From: Propioniciclava sp.
GTDB lineage: Bacteria > Actinomycetota > Actinomycetes > Propionibacteriales > Propionibacteriaceae
Direction of reading: 5' to 3'
Assembly (NCBI RefSeq): GCF_029977985.1
Contig: NZ_JARKOT010000099.1
Span: 1 to 64,000 of the forward strand
DNA length: 64,000 nt
Each line of letters begins with the position of its first letter. Position 1 is the first letter of the stretch. Shown here piece after piece: positions 51,864 through 64,000 of this stretch. The notes beneath the pieces are model-generated. The model was given only the letters and a program-made list of their open reading frames with translations, had not been told where the DNA came from and did not search any database. The position numbers and the translations under genes were made by a program.

Positions 51864-52324
51864 CCGACTCGCGCGCCAACTCCACCCGCACGAAAGCCCG
51901 GCGCCGCGCGATCGACATCCTCTACGAGGCCGAGGCGCGCGGCGTCGATCCGCGTGACATCCTCGCCGACCGCATCGCGCTCGGCGAACCGCCCGTGCGG
52001 CCCTTCACGATCGCGCTCGTCACTGCGGTCGCCGAAGACATCGATGCCGTGGACGCCGCCCTCCGGGACGCCCTCGGCGAGCGGTGGTCGCTCGAGCGCA
52101 TGCCGGCCGTGGACCGGGCCATCGCCCGGCTGGCGATCCATGAACTGCGCGCCGGCGACGTGCCCGTGCCGGTGACCGTGAGTGTGGCCGTCGATCTTGC
52201 CGGCGAACTCTCCACCGAGAAGTCGCCCGGCTTCCTCAACGCACTGCTCGACCGGGCGGCCCACGCCGGCGGCGTCCGGACCCAAGCGGGCGACCAGCCC
52301 GCGGAAGAGTCCGTCCCCGACTGA
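51860..52324 (+). CDS. nusB: Transcription antitermination protein NusB
   Basis: [51 protein letters not shown]. Confidence 0.95.
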   Translation: MTDSRANSTRTKARRRAIDILYEAEARGVDPRDILADRIALGEPPVRPFTIALVTAVAEDIDAVDAALRDALGERWSLERMPAVDRAIARLAIHELRAGDVPVPVTVSVAVDLAGELSTEKSPGFLNALLDRAAHAGGVRTQAGDQPAEESVPD

Positions 52325-52347
52325 CCGCATACGGAAGGATCAGCCCC

Positions 52348-53495
52348 ATGGCGACGCGCACCGACATCCCGGCCCTCCTCGTGCTTGAGGACGGCAGGGC
52401 GTTCCGGGGGGTTTCCTTCGGCGCGACCGGCGAGACGTTCGGCGAGGCCGTGTTCTCGACCGGCATGTCCGGCTACCAGGAGACCCTCACGGACCCGAGC
52501 TACCGCCGCCAGGTCGTCGTGGCCACCGCGCCCCACATCGGCAACACCGGCTGGAACGACGAGGACGACGAGTCGCGCCAGGTGTGGGTGGCGGGGTACG
52601 TGGTGCGCGACGTGTCGCGCGTCCGGTCGAACTGGCGCAGCAACCGCAGCCTCGACGAAGTCCTCGCCGAGCAGGGTGTCGTCGGCATCGCCGAACTGGA
52701 CACCCGCGCCCTCACGCGGCATCTGCGCGAGCGCGGGGCGATGCGCGTCGGCATCTCCACGACCGAGCTGGACGCCAACCGCCTGCTCGCGCGCGTCCTC
52801 GAACAGCCGCCCATGGCGGGCGCCAACCTCGTGGCCGACGTGACCACCGCGGAACCCGTGGTCGTGCCCGCGCAGGGCACCAAGAGGTTCACCGTGGCGG
52901 CCCTGGACCTCGGCATCAAGGGGATGACGCCCGAACAGATGAGCCGCCGGGGCATCGAGGTGCACGTGCTGCCCGCCGACACGACCCTGGCCGACATCGC
53001 CGCGCTCGGGGCCGACGGGGTGTTCTTCTCCAACGGCCCGGGCGATCCCGCCGCCGCGCACGCCGCCGTGGCCCTCCTCACCGACGTGCTGGACGCCGGC
53101 CTGCCGTTCTTCGGCATCTGCTTCGGCAACCAGCTGTTCGGGCGCGCGCTGGGTTTCGGAACCTACAAGCTCAAGTACGGGCACCGCGGCATCAACCAGC
53201 CCGTCATGGACCTGCGCACCCGCAAGGTCGAGATCACCGCCCAGAACCACGGGTTCGCGGTGGACGCCCCCCTCCACCGGCCCACGCCGACCCGGTGGGG
53301 CGAGGCCCGGGTGAGCCACGTGTGCCTCAACGACAACGTGGTGGAGGGCCTGGAGCTCACCGACGCCGACGGTCGTGTCCTCGGCTTCAGCGTCCAGTAC
53401 CACCCGGAGGCAGCCGCCGGGCCGCACGATGCCAACTACCTGTTCGATCGCTTCGTGGACGTGATGGAAGCGCACCGCACCGAGGAGAACGCCTG

Positions 53496-53496
<1 letters not shown>
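52348..53496 (+). CDS. carA: Carbamoyl-phosphate synthase small subunit
   Basis: [72 protein letters not shown]. Confidence 0.97.
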
Positions 53497-56824
<3,328 letters not shown>

Positions 56825-56828
<4 letters not shown>

Positions 56829-57901
56829 GCCTGCGCGAGCGCATCGTGGCGGCCGGCTACGACCGTGCGCTGCGGCCGCTCCTCTTCTCGTCCCACGGCG
56901 GCGATCCGGAGAAGATCCACGAGGACATGATCGCCGCGCTCGCTGCACTCGGCGGTCTGCCTGGCCTCCGCGACGCCGTCGGTGCGCTCACCCGAACCGA
57001 CGCGACCCCGGTCGAGGTAGCGGGCATCCGGTTCCCCGGCCGCGTCGGCCTAGCCGCAGGCATGGACAAGGAGGGCCGCGCCGCCCGCGCGTGGCAGCAC
57101 CTCGGCTTCGCCTTCGCGGAGCTGGGCACGGTGACGGCGCTGCCCCAGCCGGGCAACCCGAGGCCGCGCGTGTTCCGGGCGGCGGCATCCGGAGGGCTCG
57201 TCAACCGGATGGGGTTCAACAACGACGGGGCGCTCGCCCTGGCCAACCGGCTCGCCGTGGGCGGAATCTTCCGCGGCAACGGCCGGGCGGGTATCCCGCT
57301 CGGCATCTCCATCGGCAAGTCGAAGGCCGCCGCGCTGGACGCCGCCGTCGCCGACTACCTGCTGTCGCTGCGCACGGTGACGCCGCACGCCGACTACGTG
57401 GCCGTCAACGTGTCCAGCCCCAACACGCCCGGCCTGCGGTCGCTGCAGGACGCCGGCGCCCTCGCCGACCTGCTCGGCGCCCTCGTCGCCGAAACCCGCG
57501 CGCTGGCGCACGGCGTCGCGCCCACACCCGTCTTCGTCAAGATCGCCCCCGACCTCACCTGGCCGCAGATCGACGAGGTGCTCGCGACGGCGACGGACGC
57601 CGGCGCCGCCGGCCTGATCGCGACCAACACGACGCTGGGTCGGGCCGGCCTCGCGCCCGCCGACGCCCATCTCGCCGCCGAGGCCGGCGGACTGTCCGGC
57701 CGGCCCCTCACCGCCCGGGCTCGGGAGGTGGTGGCCTACGTGGCCGCGCACACCGGCCTGCCCGTCATCGGTTCCGGCGGTGTCATGACCGCCGAGGACG
57801 CCTGGGCTCTCCTCGACGCCGGGGCGTCGTTGGTGCAGCTCTACACTGGCTTCATCTACGCCGGACCCGCGCTGATCGGCGCGATCAACGCCAGGAGGTA
57901 G
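56825..57901 (+). CDS. pyrD: Dihydroorotate dehydrogenase (quinone, class 2)
   Basis: [58 protein letters not shown]. Confidence 0.97.
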
Positions 57902-57906
57902 CCACC

Positions 57907-58713
57907 GTGGGAACGTATCGCCAGCGGCTGCGCCAGGTCACCGCCGAGCGGGGCAACCTGTGCGTCGGGATCGATCCGCACCCCGGGGTGCTGGCGGCGT
58001 GGGGGCTACCGGCCACGGCGTCCGGGTTGGAGCAGTGCGCCCGCGGCATCATCGAAGCCCTGGGCGATCGCGTGGCCGTGTTCAAGCCGCAATCGGCGTT
58101 CTTCGAAGCCCATGGGTCGGCCGGCGTGGCCGTTCTCGAGCGGGTGCTGGCCGACATCAGGGCCGCTGGGGCGCTGTCGATCGTGGACGCCAAGCGCGGC
58201 GACATCGGCTCGACCATGGCGGCCTACGCGGCGGCCTACCTCACCGACGGGTCGCCGCTGGCCGGCGACGCGCTCACCGTCTCGCCCTACCTGGGTTTCG
58301 GCTCTCTGCTGCCGGCCTTCGAGGCCGCCGTGGCGTCCGACCGGGGCGTGTACGTGCTCGCGCGCACCTCGAACCCCGAGGGCGGGCAGGTCCAGCTGGC
58401 GCTCGGCCGCGAGGGCTCCGTCGTCCAGGAGATCATCGACGCCGCCCGCGCGTTCAACGCGTCGGCGCGGACGCGCGCGATCGGCCTGGTCGTCGGCGGC
58501 ACCCACGCGTCGCTGGGCTGCGACGTGTCGGAATTCAACGGGTCGATCCTCGTCCCGGGGATCGGCGCCCAGGGGGGCGACGTCGCGGACCTCCCGCACC
58601 TCTTCGGCGCGGCCTTCGAGCAGGTGCTGCCGATGGTGGGCCGCGCGATCATCGGCGCTGGCCCTGGCGTTCCTGAGATGCGCGAGCGAGTCCGTGCATT
58701 CACGGCACACTGA
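57907..58713 (+). CDS. pyrF: Orotidine 5'-phosphate decarboxylase (type 2)
   Basis: LCVGIDPHPGVL; VFKPQSAFFEAHG; IVDAKRGDIGSTMAAYA; LVPGIGAQGG. Confidence 0.96.
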   Translation: MGTYRQRLRQVTAERGNLCVGIDPHPGVLAAWGLPATASGLEQCARGIIEALGDRVAVFKPQSAFFEAHGSAGVAVLERVLADIRAAGALSIVDAKRGDIGSTMAAYAAAYLTDGSPLAGDALTVSPYLGFGSLLPAFEAAVASDRGVYVLARTSNPEGGQVQLALGREGSVVQEIIDAARAFNASARTRAIGLVVGGTHASLGCDVSEFNGSILVPGIGAQGGDVADLPHLFGAAFEQVLPMVGRAIIGAGPGVPEMRERVRAFTAH

Positions 58714-58789
58714 TTGCTACCCTTTCGGGTGATGTGCCGACTATGGTTGGCCTCAGTTCACTAGCAGTTTCACCGATGACGGAGCCGAC

Positions 58790-59101
58790 GTGTCGATACC
58801 CCAACTCACCACCGAACAGCTTCAGGCCGCCCGTGCGGCCGCCACCCAGGCGCGCCGCGTCCGCGCCGACCTCAAGGCGAAGGTGCGCACCGGCGCGCTG
58901 TCGCTCTCGGAGGCGCTCGACACCGCCGCCGCCGACGAGATCCTCGCCCATGTCAAGGTCGTCGACCTCCTCAAGTCCCTGCCGCGCGTCGGCGAGAAGC
59001 GCGCCACTGCTGTCATGGAAAGGCTCGACATCGCCCCGAACCGCCGCGTGCGCGGGCTCGGCCGCCACCAGGTGGCCGGCCTGAAGGCCGAGTTCAAGTG
59101 A
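58790..59101 (+). CDS. mihF: Actinobacterial integration host factor (mIHF)
   Basis: PQLTTEQLQAARAAATQARRVRADLKAKVRTG; HhH-like LPRVGEKRATAVMERLDIAPNRRVRGLGRHQ; precedes gmk. Confidence 0.95.
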   Translation: MSIPQLTTEQLQAARAAATQARRVRADLKAKVRTGALSLSEALDTAAADEILAHVKVVDLLKSLPRVGEKRATAVMERLDIAPNRRVRGLGRHQVAGLKAEFK

Positions 59102-59649
59102 GCCTGGGCATCACAGTCATCTCAGGCCCCGCAGGGGTCGGCAAGGGGACTGTGGTGTCCGAGCTACGGCGGCTCCGTCCGCAGGTGTGGGTGTCCGTGT
59201 CCGCCACGACTCGCCCGGCTCGGCCCGGCGAGATCGACGGCGTCCATTACCACTTCCTCAGCGAGGAAGCCTTCGACACGCTGGTCGCCACGGGCGGGCT
59301 GCTTGAGTGGGCGGTCGTGCATGGGAAGCATCGCTACGGCACGCCGGCCGCTCCCGTGTTGGCGGCGGCCGCGCAGGGCAAGCCGGTGATCCTGGAGATC
59401 GACCTTGCCGGAGCGCGTCAGGTCCGCGAACGTCTGCCCGACGCCTTCTCGATCTTCCTGGCCCCGCCCGACTGGGACACCCTCGTGGGGCGGCTGTCGG
59501 GCCGGGGCACCGAGACCTCCGCCCAGGTGGAGCGCCGGCTACGCACCGCGAAGGTCGAACTGGACGCCGCGAGCGAGTTCGACGCGATCGTCGTGAACGA
59601 CGATTTGGGGGCGACCGTGACAGAACTGGTAAGGTTGATGGGCTTGTGA
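59098..59649 (+). CDS. gmk: Guanylate kinase
   Basis: ITVISGPAGVGKGTVVSELR; SVSATTRPARPGEIDGVHYHFLS; ILEIDLAGARQVRE. Confidence 0.95.
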   Translation: MSLGITVISGPAGVGKGTVVSELRRLRPQVWVSVSATTRPARPGEIDGVHYHFLSEEAFDTLVATGGLLEWAVVHGKHRYGTPAAPVLAAAAQGKPVILEIDLAGARQVRERLPDAFSIFLAPPDWDTLVGRLSGRGTETSAQVERRLRTAKVELDAASEFDAIVVNDDLGATVTELVRLMGL

Positions 59650-59677
59650 CCACATCCACACCCGAAGAGGTTGACGT

Positions 59678-60016
59678 TTGAGCACGCATGTTCCCGAGGG
59701 GATCACGAACCCCCCGATCGATGAGCTCCTGACCAAGGTCGACTCGAAGTACCGCCTCGTTCTCTTCGCCGCCAAGCGCGCGCGCCAGATCAACGCCTAC
59801 TACAGCCAGCTCGGCGAAGGCCTGCTCGAGAACGTCGGCCCCCTGGTCGACACCACTGTGCAGGAGAAGCCGCTGACCATCGCCCTGCGCGAGATCAACG
59901 CCGACCTGCTGGAGTGCGCCGAGCTCGATCCCGAGGCCGAGGCGGAGGCGCGCGCGGCCGCGGAGTCCGACCCCGACTTCGGCTTCGACGCGTTCGATCC
60001 CGACGAGCTCGCCTGA
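59678..60016 (+). CDS. rpoZ: DNA-directed RNA polymerase subunit omega
   Basis: [50 protein letters not shown] start. Confidence 0.95.
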   Translation: MSTHVPEGITNPPIDELLTKVDSKYRLVLFAAKRARQINAYYSQLGEGLLENVGPLVDTTVQEKPLTIALREINADLLECAELDPEAEAEARAAAESDPDFGFDAFDPDELA

Positions 60017-60041
60017 GCTCGGCCGCCATCCGGGTACCCCG

Positions 60042-61271
60042 ATGAGCCGGATCGTGCTCGGCGTGGCCGGGGGGATCGCCGCCTACAAGGCCTGCGAGGT
60101 CCTCCGGCGGCTCTCGGAGGGCGGTCACGAGGTGACCGTGGTGCCCACGGCGAACGCGCTGGCGTTCGTCGGGGAGACGACGTGGGCCGCCCTGTCGGGG
60201 CGTCCGGTCGCCACCAGCGTGTTCGAGACCGTCCACGAGGTGCCCCACGTCCGGATCGGCCAATCGGCCGACCTCGTCCTGGTGGCTCCCGCCACCGCCG
60301 ACCTGCTCGCCCGGGCGGCGTCCGGCCGGGCCGACGATCTGCTCACCAACGTGCTGCTGACTGCCCGCTGTCCGGTGCTCATGGTGCCGGCGATGCACAC
60401 GGAGATGTGGCAGCACCCGGCCACCGTCGCCAACGTCGCCACGCTGCGCGAGCGGGGGGTCGTCGTGCTCGATCCGGCCCACGGCCGCCTCACCGGGGCC
60501 GATTCCGGTCCCGGACGCCTACCCGAGCCGGTCGACATCGTGGCGGTCGCCACGTCGCTGCTCGATCATCCCGGCACCGTCGAGGCCGTGCGGACGCGTG
60601 ACCTCGCCGGGCGGCGGGTGGTCGTGAGCGCCGGCGGCACCCATGAGGCGCTCGACCCCGTCCGGTTCCTCGGCAACGCGTCCAGCGGCAAGCAGGGCAT
60701 GGCTCTGGCCCGGGCGGCGGCCCTGCGCGGGGCGTCCGTGACGCTCGTGGCCGCGCACGTCAGCGCGCCGCTGCCGAGCGGGATGGAGGTTGTGCGCGTG
60801 TCCTCCACGGCCGAGCTGGCCGACGCGATGACCGCGGCGGCGGCGTCCGCGGACGCGATCGTCATGGCCGCAGCACCGGCCGACTTCACGCCCGCCCAGC
60901 CGAGCCCCGGCAAGATCAAGAAGGACAGCGACAGCGGCCTGAGCGTCGCGTTCGTCCAGACCACCGACGTGCTCGCCAGGCTCAGCCACCACCGGCCGCG
61001 CCGGCAGGTCATCGTGGGTTTCGCCGCCGAGACCGCCGCTGACCCAGCCGAACTCGTCGAACTCGGCCGCGCCAAGCTGGCCCGGAAAGGCTGCGACCTG
61101 CTCGTGTGCAACAACGTGAGCGGCGGGGCTGTCTTCGGCGCCGACTCCACCACCGTGACGATCGTGGACGCCTCCGGGGTCGTGGGCGAAGCGACCGGCG
61201 ACAAGTCGGTCGTCGCGCATCACATCTGGGACGCCGTGTCCGAGAAGCTGCAGAAGGGGAGCAACCGTTGA
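60042..61271 (+). CDS. coaBC: Bifunctional phosphopantothenoylcysteine decarboxylase / phosphopantothenate-cysteine ligase
   Basis: [58 protein letters not shown]. Confidence 0.96.
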   Translation: MSRIVLGVAGGIAAYKACEVLRRLSEGGHEVTVVPTANALAFVGETTWAALSGRPVATSVFETVHEVPHVRIGQSADLVLVAPATADLLARAASGRADDLLTNVLLTARCPVLMVPAMHTEMWQHPATVANVATLRERGVVVLDPAHGRLTGADSGPGRLPEPVDIVAVATSLLDHPGTVEAVRTRDLAGRRVVVSAGGTHEALDPVRFLGNASSGKQGMALARAAALRGASVTLVAAHVSAPLPSGMEVVRVSSTAELADAMTAAAASADAIVMAAAPADFTPAQPSPGKIKKDSDSGLSVAFVQTTDVLARLSHHRPRRQVIVGFAAETAADPAELVELGRAKLARKGCDLLVCNNVSGGAVFGADSTTVTIVDASGVVGEATGDKSVVAHHIWDAVSEKLQKGSNR

Positions 61272-62458
61272 GCCGTCTGTTCACGTCCGAGTCCGTCACC
61301 GAGGGGCACCCTGACAAGGTGGCCGATGCGGTGAGCGACGCCGTCCTCGACGCGCTGCTCGCCGAGGATCCGCGCTCACGCGTCGCGGTGGAGACGTTGG
61401 TCACGACGGGCACCGTGGTGGTGGCGGGCGAGGTCTCGACCGAGGCGTACGCCGACATCGCGGGGATCGCGCGCGAACGCATCTGCGCCATCGGCTACGA
61501 CCATGCGGGGGCGTCGTTCGACGGCCGCTCGTGCGGCGTGCTGGTGTCGCTTGGCAACCAGAGCCCCGACATCGCCCAGGGCGTCGACCGTGCCGAAGAG
61601 ACCCGCGAGGGCACCGGCACCGACGTCCTCGACACCCAGGGGGCCGGCGACCAGGGGCTCATGTTCGGCTACGCCTGCACCGACACGCCCACCTTCATGC
61701 CCCTGCCGATCGACATCGCGCACCGGCTCGCGGAGCGGTTGGCGCTCGTGCGTCGGGAGGGGATCCTGCCGTGGGTGCTGCCCGACGGGAAGACCCAGGT
61801 GACGGTCGAGTACGACGGCGTCCGCGCCGTCCGGGTCGACACCGTCGTCGTGTCGACCCAGCACACCGAGGACGCCTGGCGCGACGGCACCATCAAGTCG
61901 GCCCTCGTCGAGAACGTCATCAACCCCGTGCTCGCCGGCTACGAGATCGGCTCGGCCGACAAGAAGACGTACGTGAACCCGACGGGCAAGTTCGTCATCG
62001 GCGGCCCGATGGGCGACGCCGGACTGACGGGTCGCAAGATCATCGTGGACACCTATGGGGGCATGGCCCGCCACGGCGGCGGCGCGTTCTCGGGCAAGGA
62101 CCCCTCGAAGGTCGACCGGTCCGCGTCGTACGCGATGCGCTGGGTGGCGAAGAACGTCGTCGCGGCGGGGCTCGCGGAGCGCTGCGAGGTGCAGGTGGCC
62201 TACGCCATCGGCCGGGCGCACCCGGTCGGGTTCTACACCGAGTGCTTCGGCACCGAACAGGCGCCGGTCGAGCAGATCAACGAAGCGGTGCTCCGCGTGT
62301 TCGACCTGCGGCCCGCCGCGATCATCCGCGACCTCGACCTGCTCCGGCCGCTCTACTCGCTGACCACGAACTACGGTCACTTCGGGCGCGAACTGCCCGA
62401 GTTCACCTGGGAGCGCACCGACCGCGCCGACGCCCTCGCCGCGGCCGTCCGCGGCTGA
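61268..62458 (+). CDS. metK: S-adenosylmethionine synthetase
   Basis: [73 protein letters not shown] start. Confidence 0.98.
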   Translation: MSRLFTSESVTEGHPDKVADAVSDAVLDALLAEDPRSRVAVETLVTTGTVVVAGEVSTEAYADIAGIARERICAIGYDHAGASFDGRSCGVLVSLGNQSPDIAQGVDRAEETREGTGTDVLDTQGAGDQGLMFGYACTDTPTFMPLPIDIAHRLAERLALVRREGILPWVLPDGKTQVTVEYDGVRAVRVDTVVVSTQHTEDAWRDGTIKSALVENVINPVLAGYEIGSADKKTYVNPTGKFVIGGPMGDAGLTGRKIIVDTYGGMARHGGGAFSGKDPSKVDRSASYAMRWVAKNVVAAGLAERCEVQVAYAIGRAHPVGFYTECFGTEQAPVEQINEAVLRVFDLRPAAIIRDLDLLRPLYSLTTNYGHFGRELPEFTWERTDRADALAAAVRG

Positions 62459-62489
62459 GGCGTCTGGGGCGGCCCCTAGGATCGGGGCC

Positions 62490-64000
62490 ATGCCGGACGC
62501 CGTCGCCTCACCCCCGCGCATCGCGCGCGTGGCCGTCGACGTGCCGCTGGCGCACCTGGACCGTCCGTTCGACTATCTGGTCGGCGACGAGGGCGCGGCA
62601 GCCGTGCGTCCCGGCGTGCGGGTGCGGGTGCGGTTCGCAGGCAAGCTGCGCGACGGCTACGTGCTCGAGGTGGGGGACTCCACCGATGTCGATGCCCGTC
62701 TGGCACCCCTCGAGAGGCTGACGTCGCCCGAGGTCGTCCTGACCCCGGAGGTGGCCCGGCTCGTGCGGGCGGTCGCCGACCACTGGGGCGGCACGTTCTC
62801 CGACGTCGTCCGGCTGGCCGTGCCCCCACGGCACGCGACCACCGAGAAGGCCGAGCGGCTGCCGCGTCCGGTGCCGGTAACCGATGCTCCTCCCGTGGTT
62901 CTGCCGCGCTACCCGGGCGGCGACCGCTTCCTCGCCGGCCTGCGGGCCGGCGAGCCGCTCCGCGCGGCCTGGAACCCGGTGCCTGTGCACGGCCCGGCAG
63001 GGGACTGGCCCGGCGGCCTCCTCGATGCGGTGGCCGCCGCACTGACGGCGGGCCGCGGCGCGATCGTGGTGGTGCCGGACGCCGACGCCCTCGCTCCGCT
63101 GGAGGCGGCCTGCACCCGGCGGTTCGGGGCGGGGACGTTCGCGGTGCTCACCGCCGAGTCGGGACCGGCCGCCCGCTACCGCAACTTCCTCGCCACGAGC
63201 CGCCGCGACGTGCGGCTGGTGCTCGGCACCCGGGCGGCGGTGTACGCGCCGGTGGCCGATCTCGGGCTCGTCGTCGTGTGGGACGAGGGCAACGATGCGC
63301 TCGCCGAGCCGCGAGCGCCGTACCCGCATACGCGGGAGGTCGCCGTGCTGCGAGCGGCCCACGAGCGGTGCGGGCTGCTGCTCGCCGGGCATGCGCGCTC
63401 AGCCGAGGTGGCAGATCTCGTCGAGCGGCAGTGGATCGTGCCGATCGCGCTGCCGGCCACCCAGGCCCGGCGCCTCGGCCCGGCGGTGCGGGTCGCCGCC
63501 GACACCGACCTCGCCCTGGAGCGCGACCCGGCTGCGCGGGCCGCGCGCCTGCCCCACGACGTCTTCGCCGCGGTGCGTGCCGGGCTGGCGTCCGGGCCGG
63601 TCCTGCTGCAGGTGCCCCGCGCCGGGTACGCGCCCAGTCTCGCCTGCCAAGCCTGCCGGACGCCGGCCCGCTGCCCCCACTGTTCCCGGCGCCTGCGCGG
63701 CGAGCGCGGGCGAGACGGCGTCGCGGTCGTGTGCGCCACGTGCGGTCCCGTGCGGCCGTGGGCGTGCCCCGCGTGCGGCGACACCCGCCTGCGCGCGCCG
63801 CGCGTCGGCGTCAGCCGCACGGCCGAGGAACTGGGCCGCGCCTTCCCGCAGGTGCGCGTCGTCACGTCGTGGTCGGGCCATCTGGTCCGCTCCGTCGGCG
63901 AACAACCGGCGCTCGTGCTGGCCACGCCGGGCGCCGAGCCGCATGCCGAGGCCGGCTACGCCGCGGCCGTCCTGTTGGACACCCCGCTCATGCTCGGCCG
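62490..64000 (+). CDS. priA: Primosomal protein PriA-like (partial; continues beyond the window)
   Basis: PLAHLDRPFDYLV; VRLVLGTRAAVYAPVADLGLVVVWDEGND; Cys motifs CQACRTPARCPHC and CATCG...CPACG. Confidence 0.9.
   Translation, partial: MPDAVASPPRIARVAVDVPLAHLDRPFDYLVGDEGAAAVRPGVRVRVRFAGKLRDGYVLEVGDSTDVDARLAPLERLTSPEVVLTPEVARLVRAVADHWGGTFSDVVRLAVPPRHATTEKAERLPRPVPVTDAPPVVLPRYPGGDRFLAGLRAGEPLRAAWNPVPVHGPAGDWPGGLLDAVAAALTAGRGAIVVVPDADALAPLEAACTRRFGAGTFAVLTAESGPAARYRNFLATSRRDVRLVLGTRAAVYAPVADLGLVVVWDEGNDALAEPRAPYPHTREVAVLRAAHERCGLLLAGHARSAEVADLVERQWIVPIALPATQARRLGPAVRVAADTDLALERDPAARAARLPHDVFAAVRAGLASGPVLLQVPRAGYAPSLACQACRTPARCPHCSRRLRGERGRDGVAVVCATCGPVRPWACPACGDTRLRAPRVGVSRTAEELGRAFPQVRVVTSWSGHLVRSVGEQPALVLATPGAEPHAEAGYAAAVLLDTPLMLG

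Noticed and set aside
58714-58747. Promoter TTGCTA…TATGGT upstream of mihF
   Set aside because: Spacing of ~22 nt is too long for a standard sigma-70-type promoter; left unannotated.

Overview
This 64-kb window is a high-GC actinobacterial chromosome segment, most likely Propionibacteriaceae-like. That placement is inferred from actinobacterial mIHF, the degenerate PriA, the gene orders and the high GC. It is almost entirely ordinary core genome: dnaE; hisDCBH/hisA; yebC-ruvCAB-yajC-secDF-apt-rel; hisS; aspS; rarA; alaS-ruvX-mltG-aroCKB; efp-nusB-carAB-pyrD-pyrF-mihF-gmk-rpoZ-coaBC-metK-priA. The window ends inside priA. I found no CRISPR array, tRNA/rRNA, transposase, phage gene or recognisable defence locus, and I do not claim a new multigene system. 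The observations worth a second look are: (1) a ~73-nt palindromic REP-like element present twice, flanking a small lipoprotein gene (38.74 and 39.42 kb); (2) an 18-bp-arm inverted repeat upstream of yebC; (3) a sugar transporter interrupted by an in-frame amber codon where relatives appear to have Tyr; (4) a decaying ABC exporter with three apparent lesions in the lower-GC left end; (5) a recurrent TANNNT-N7-start-codon geometry predicting many leaderless mRNAs; (6) an apparent excess of GGCGTCC/GGACGCC in core DNA that is absent from the left-end region; (7) several atypical proteins (Nramp-like carrier without DPGN, SecD with a Pro/Thr-rich insert, PadR with a Gly/Pro/His-rich N-terminus). 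All calls are from reading the sequence and the supplied ORFs; no database searches were run.
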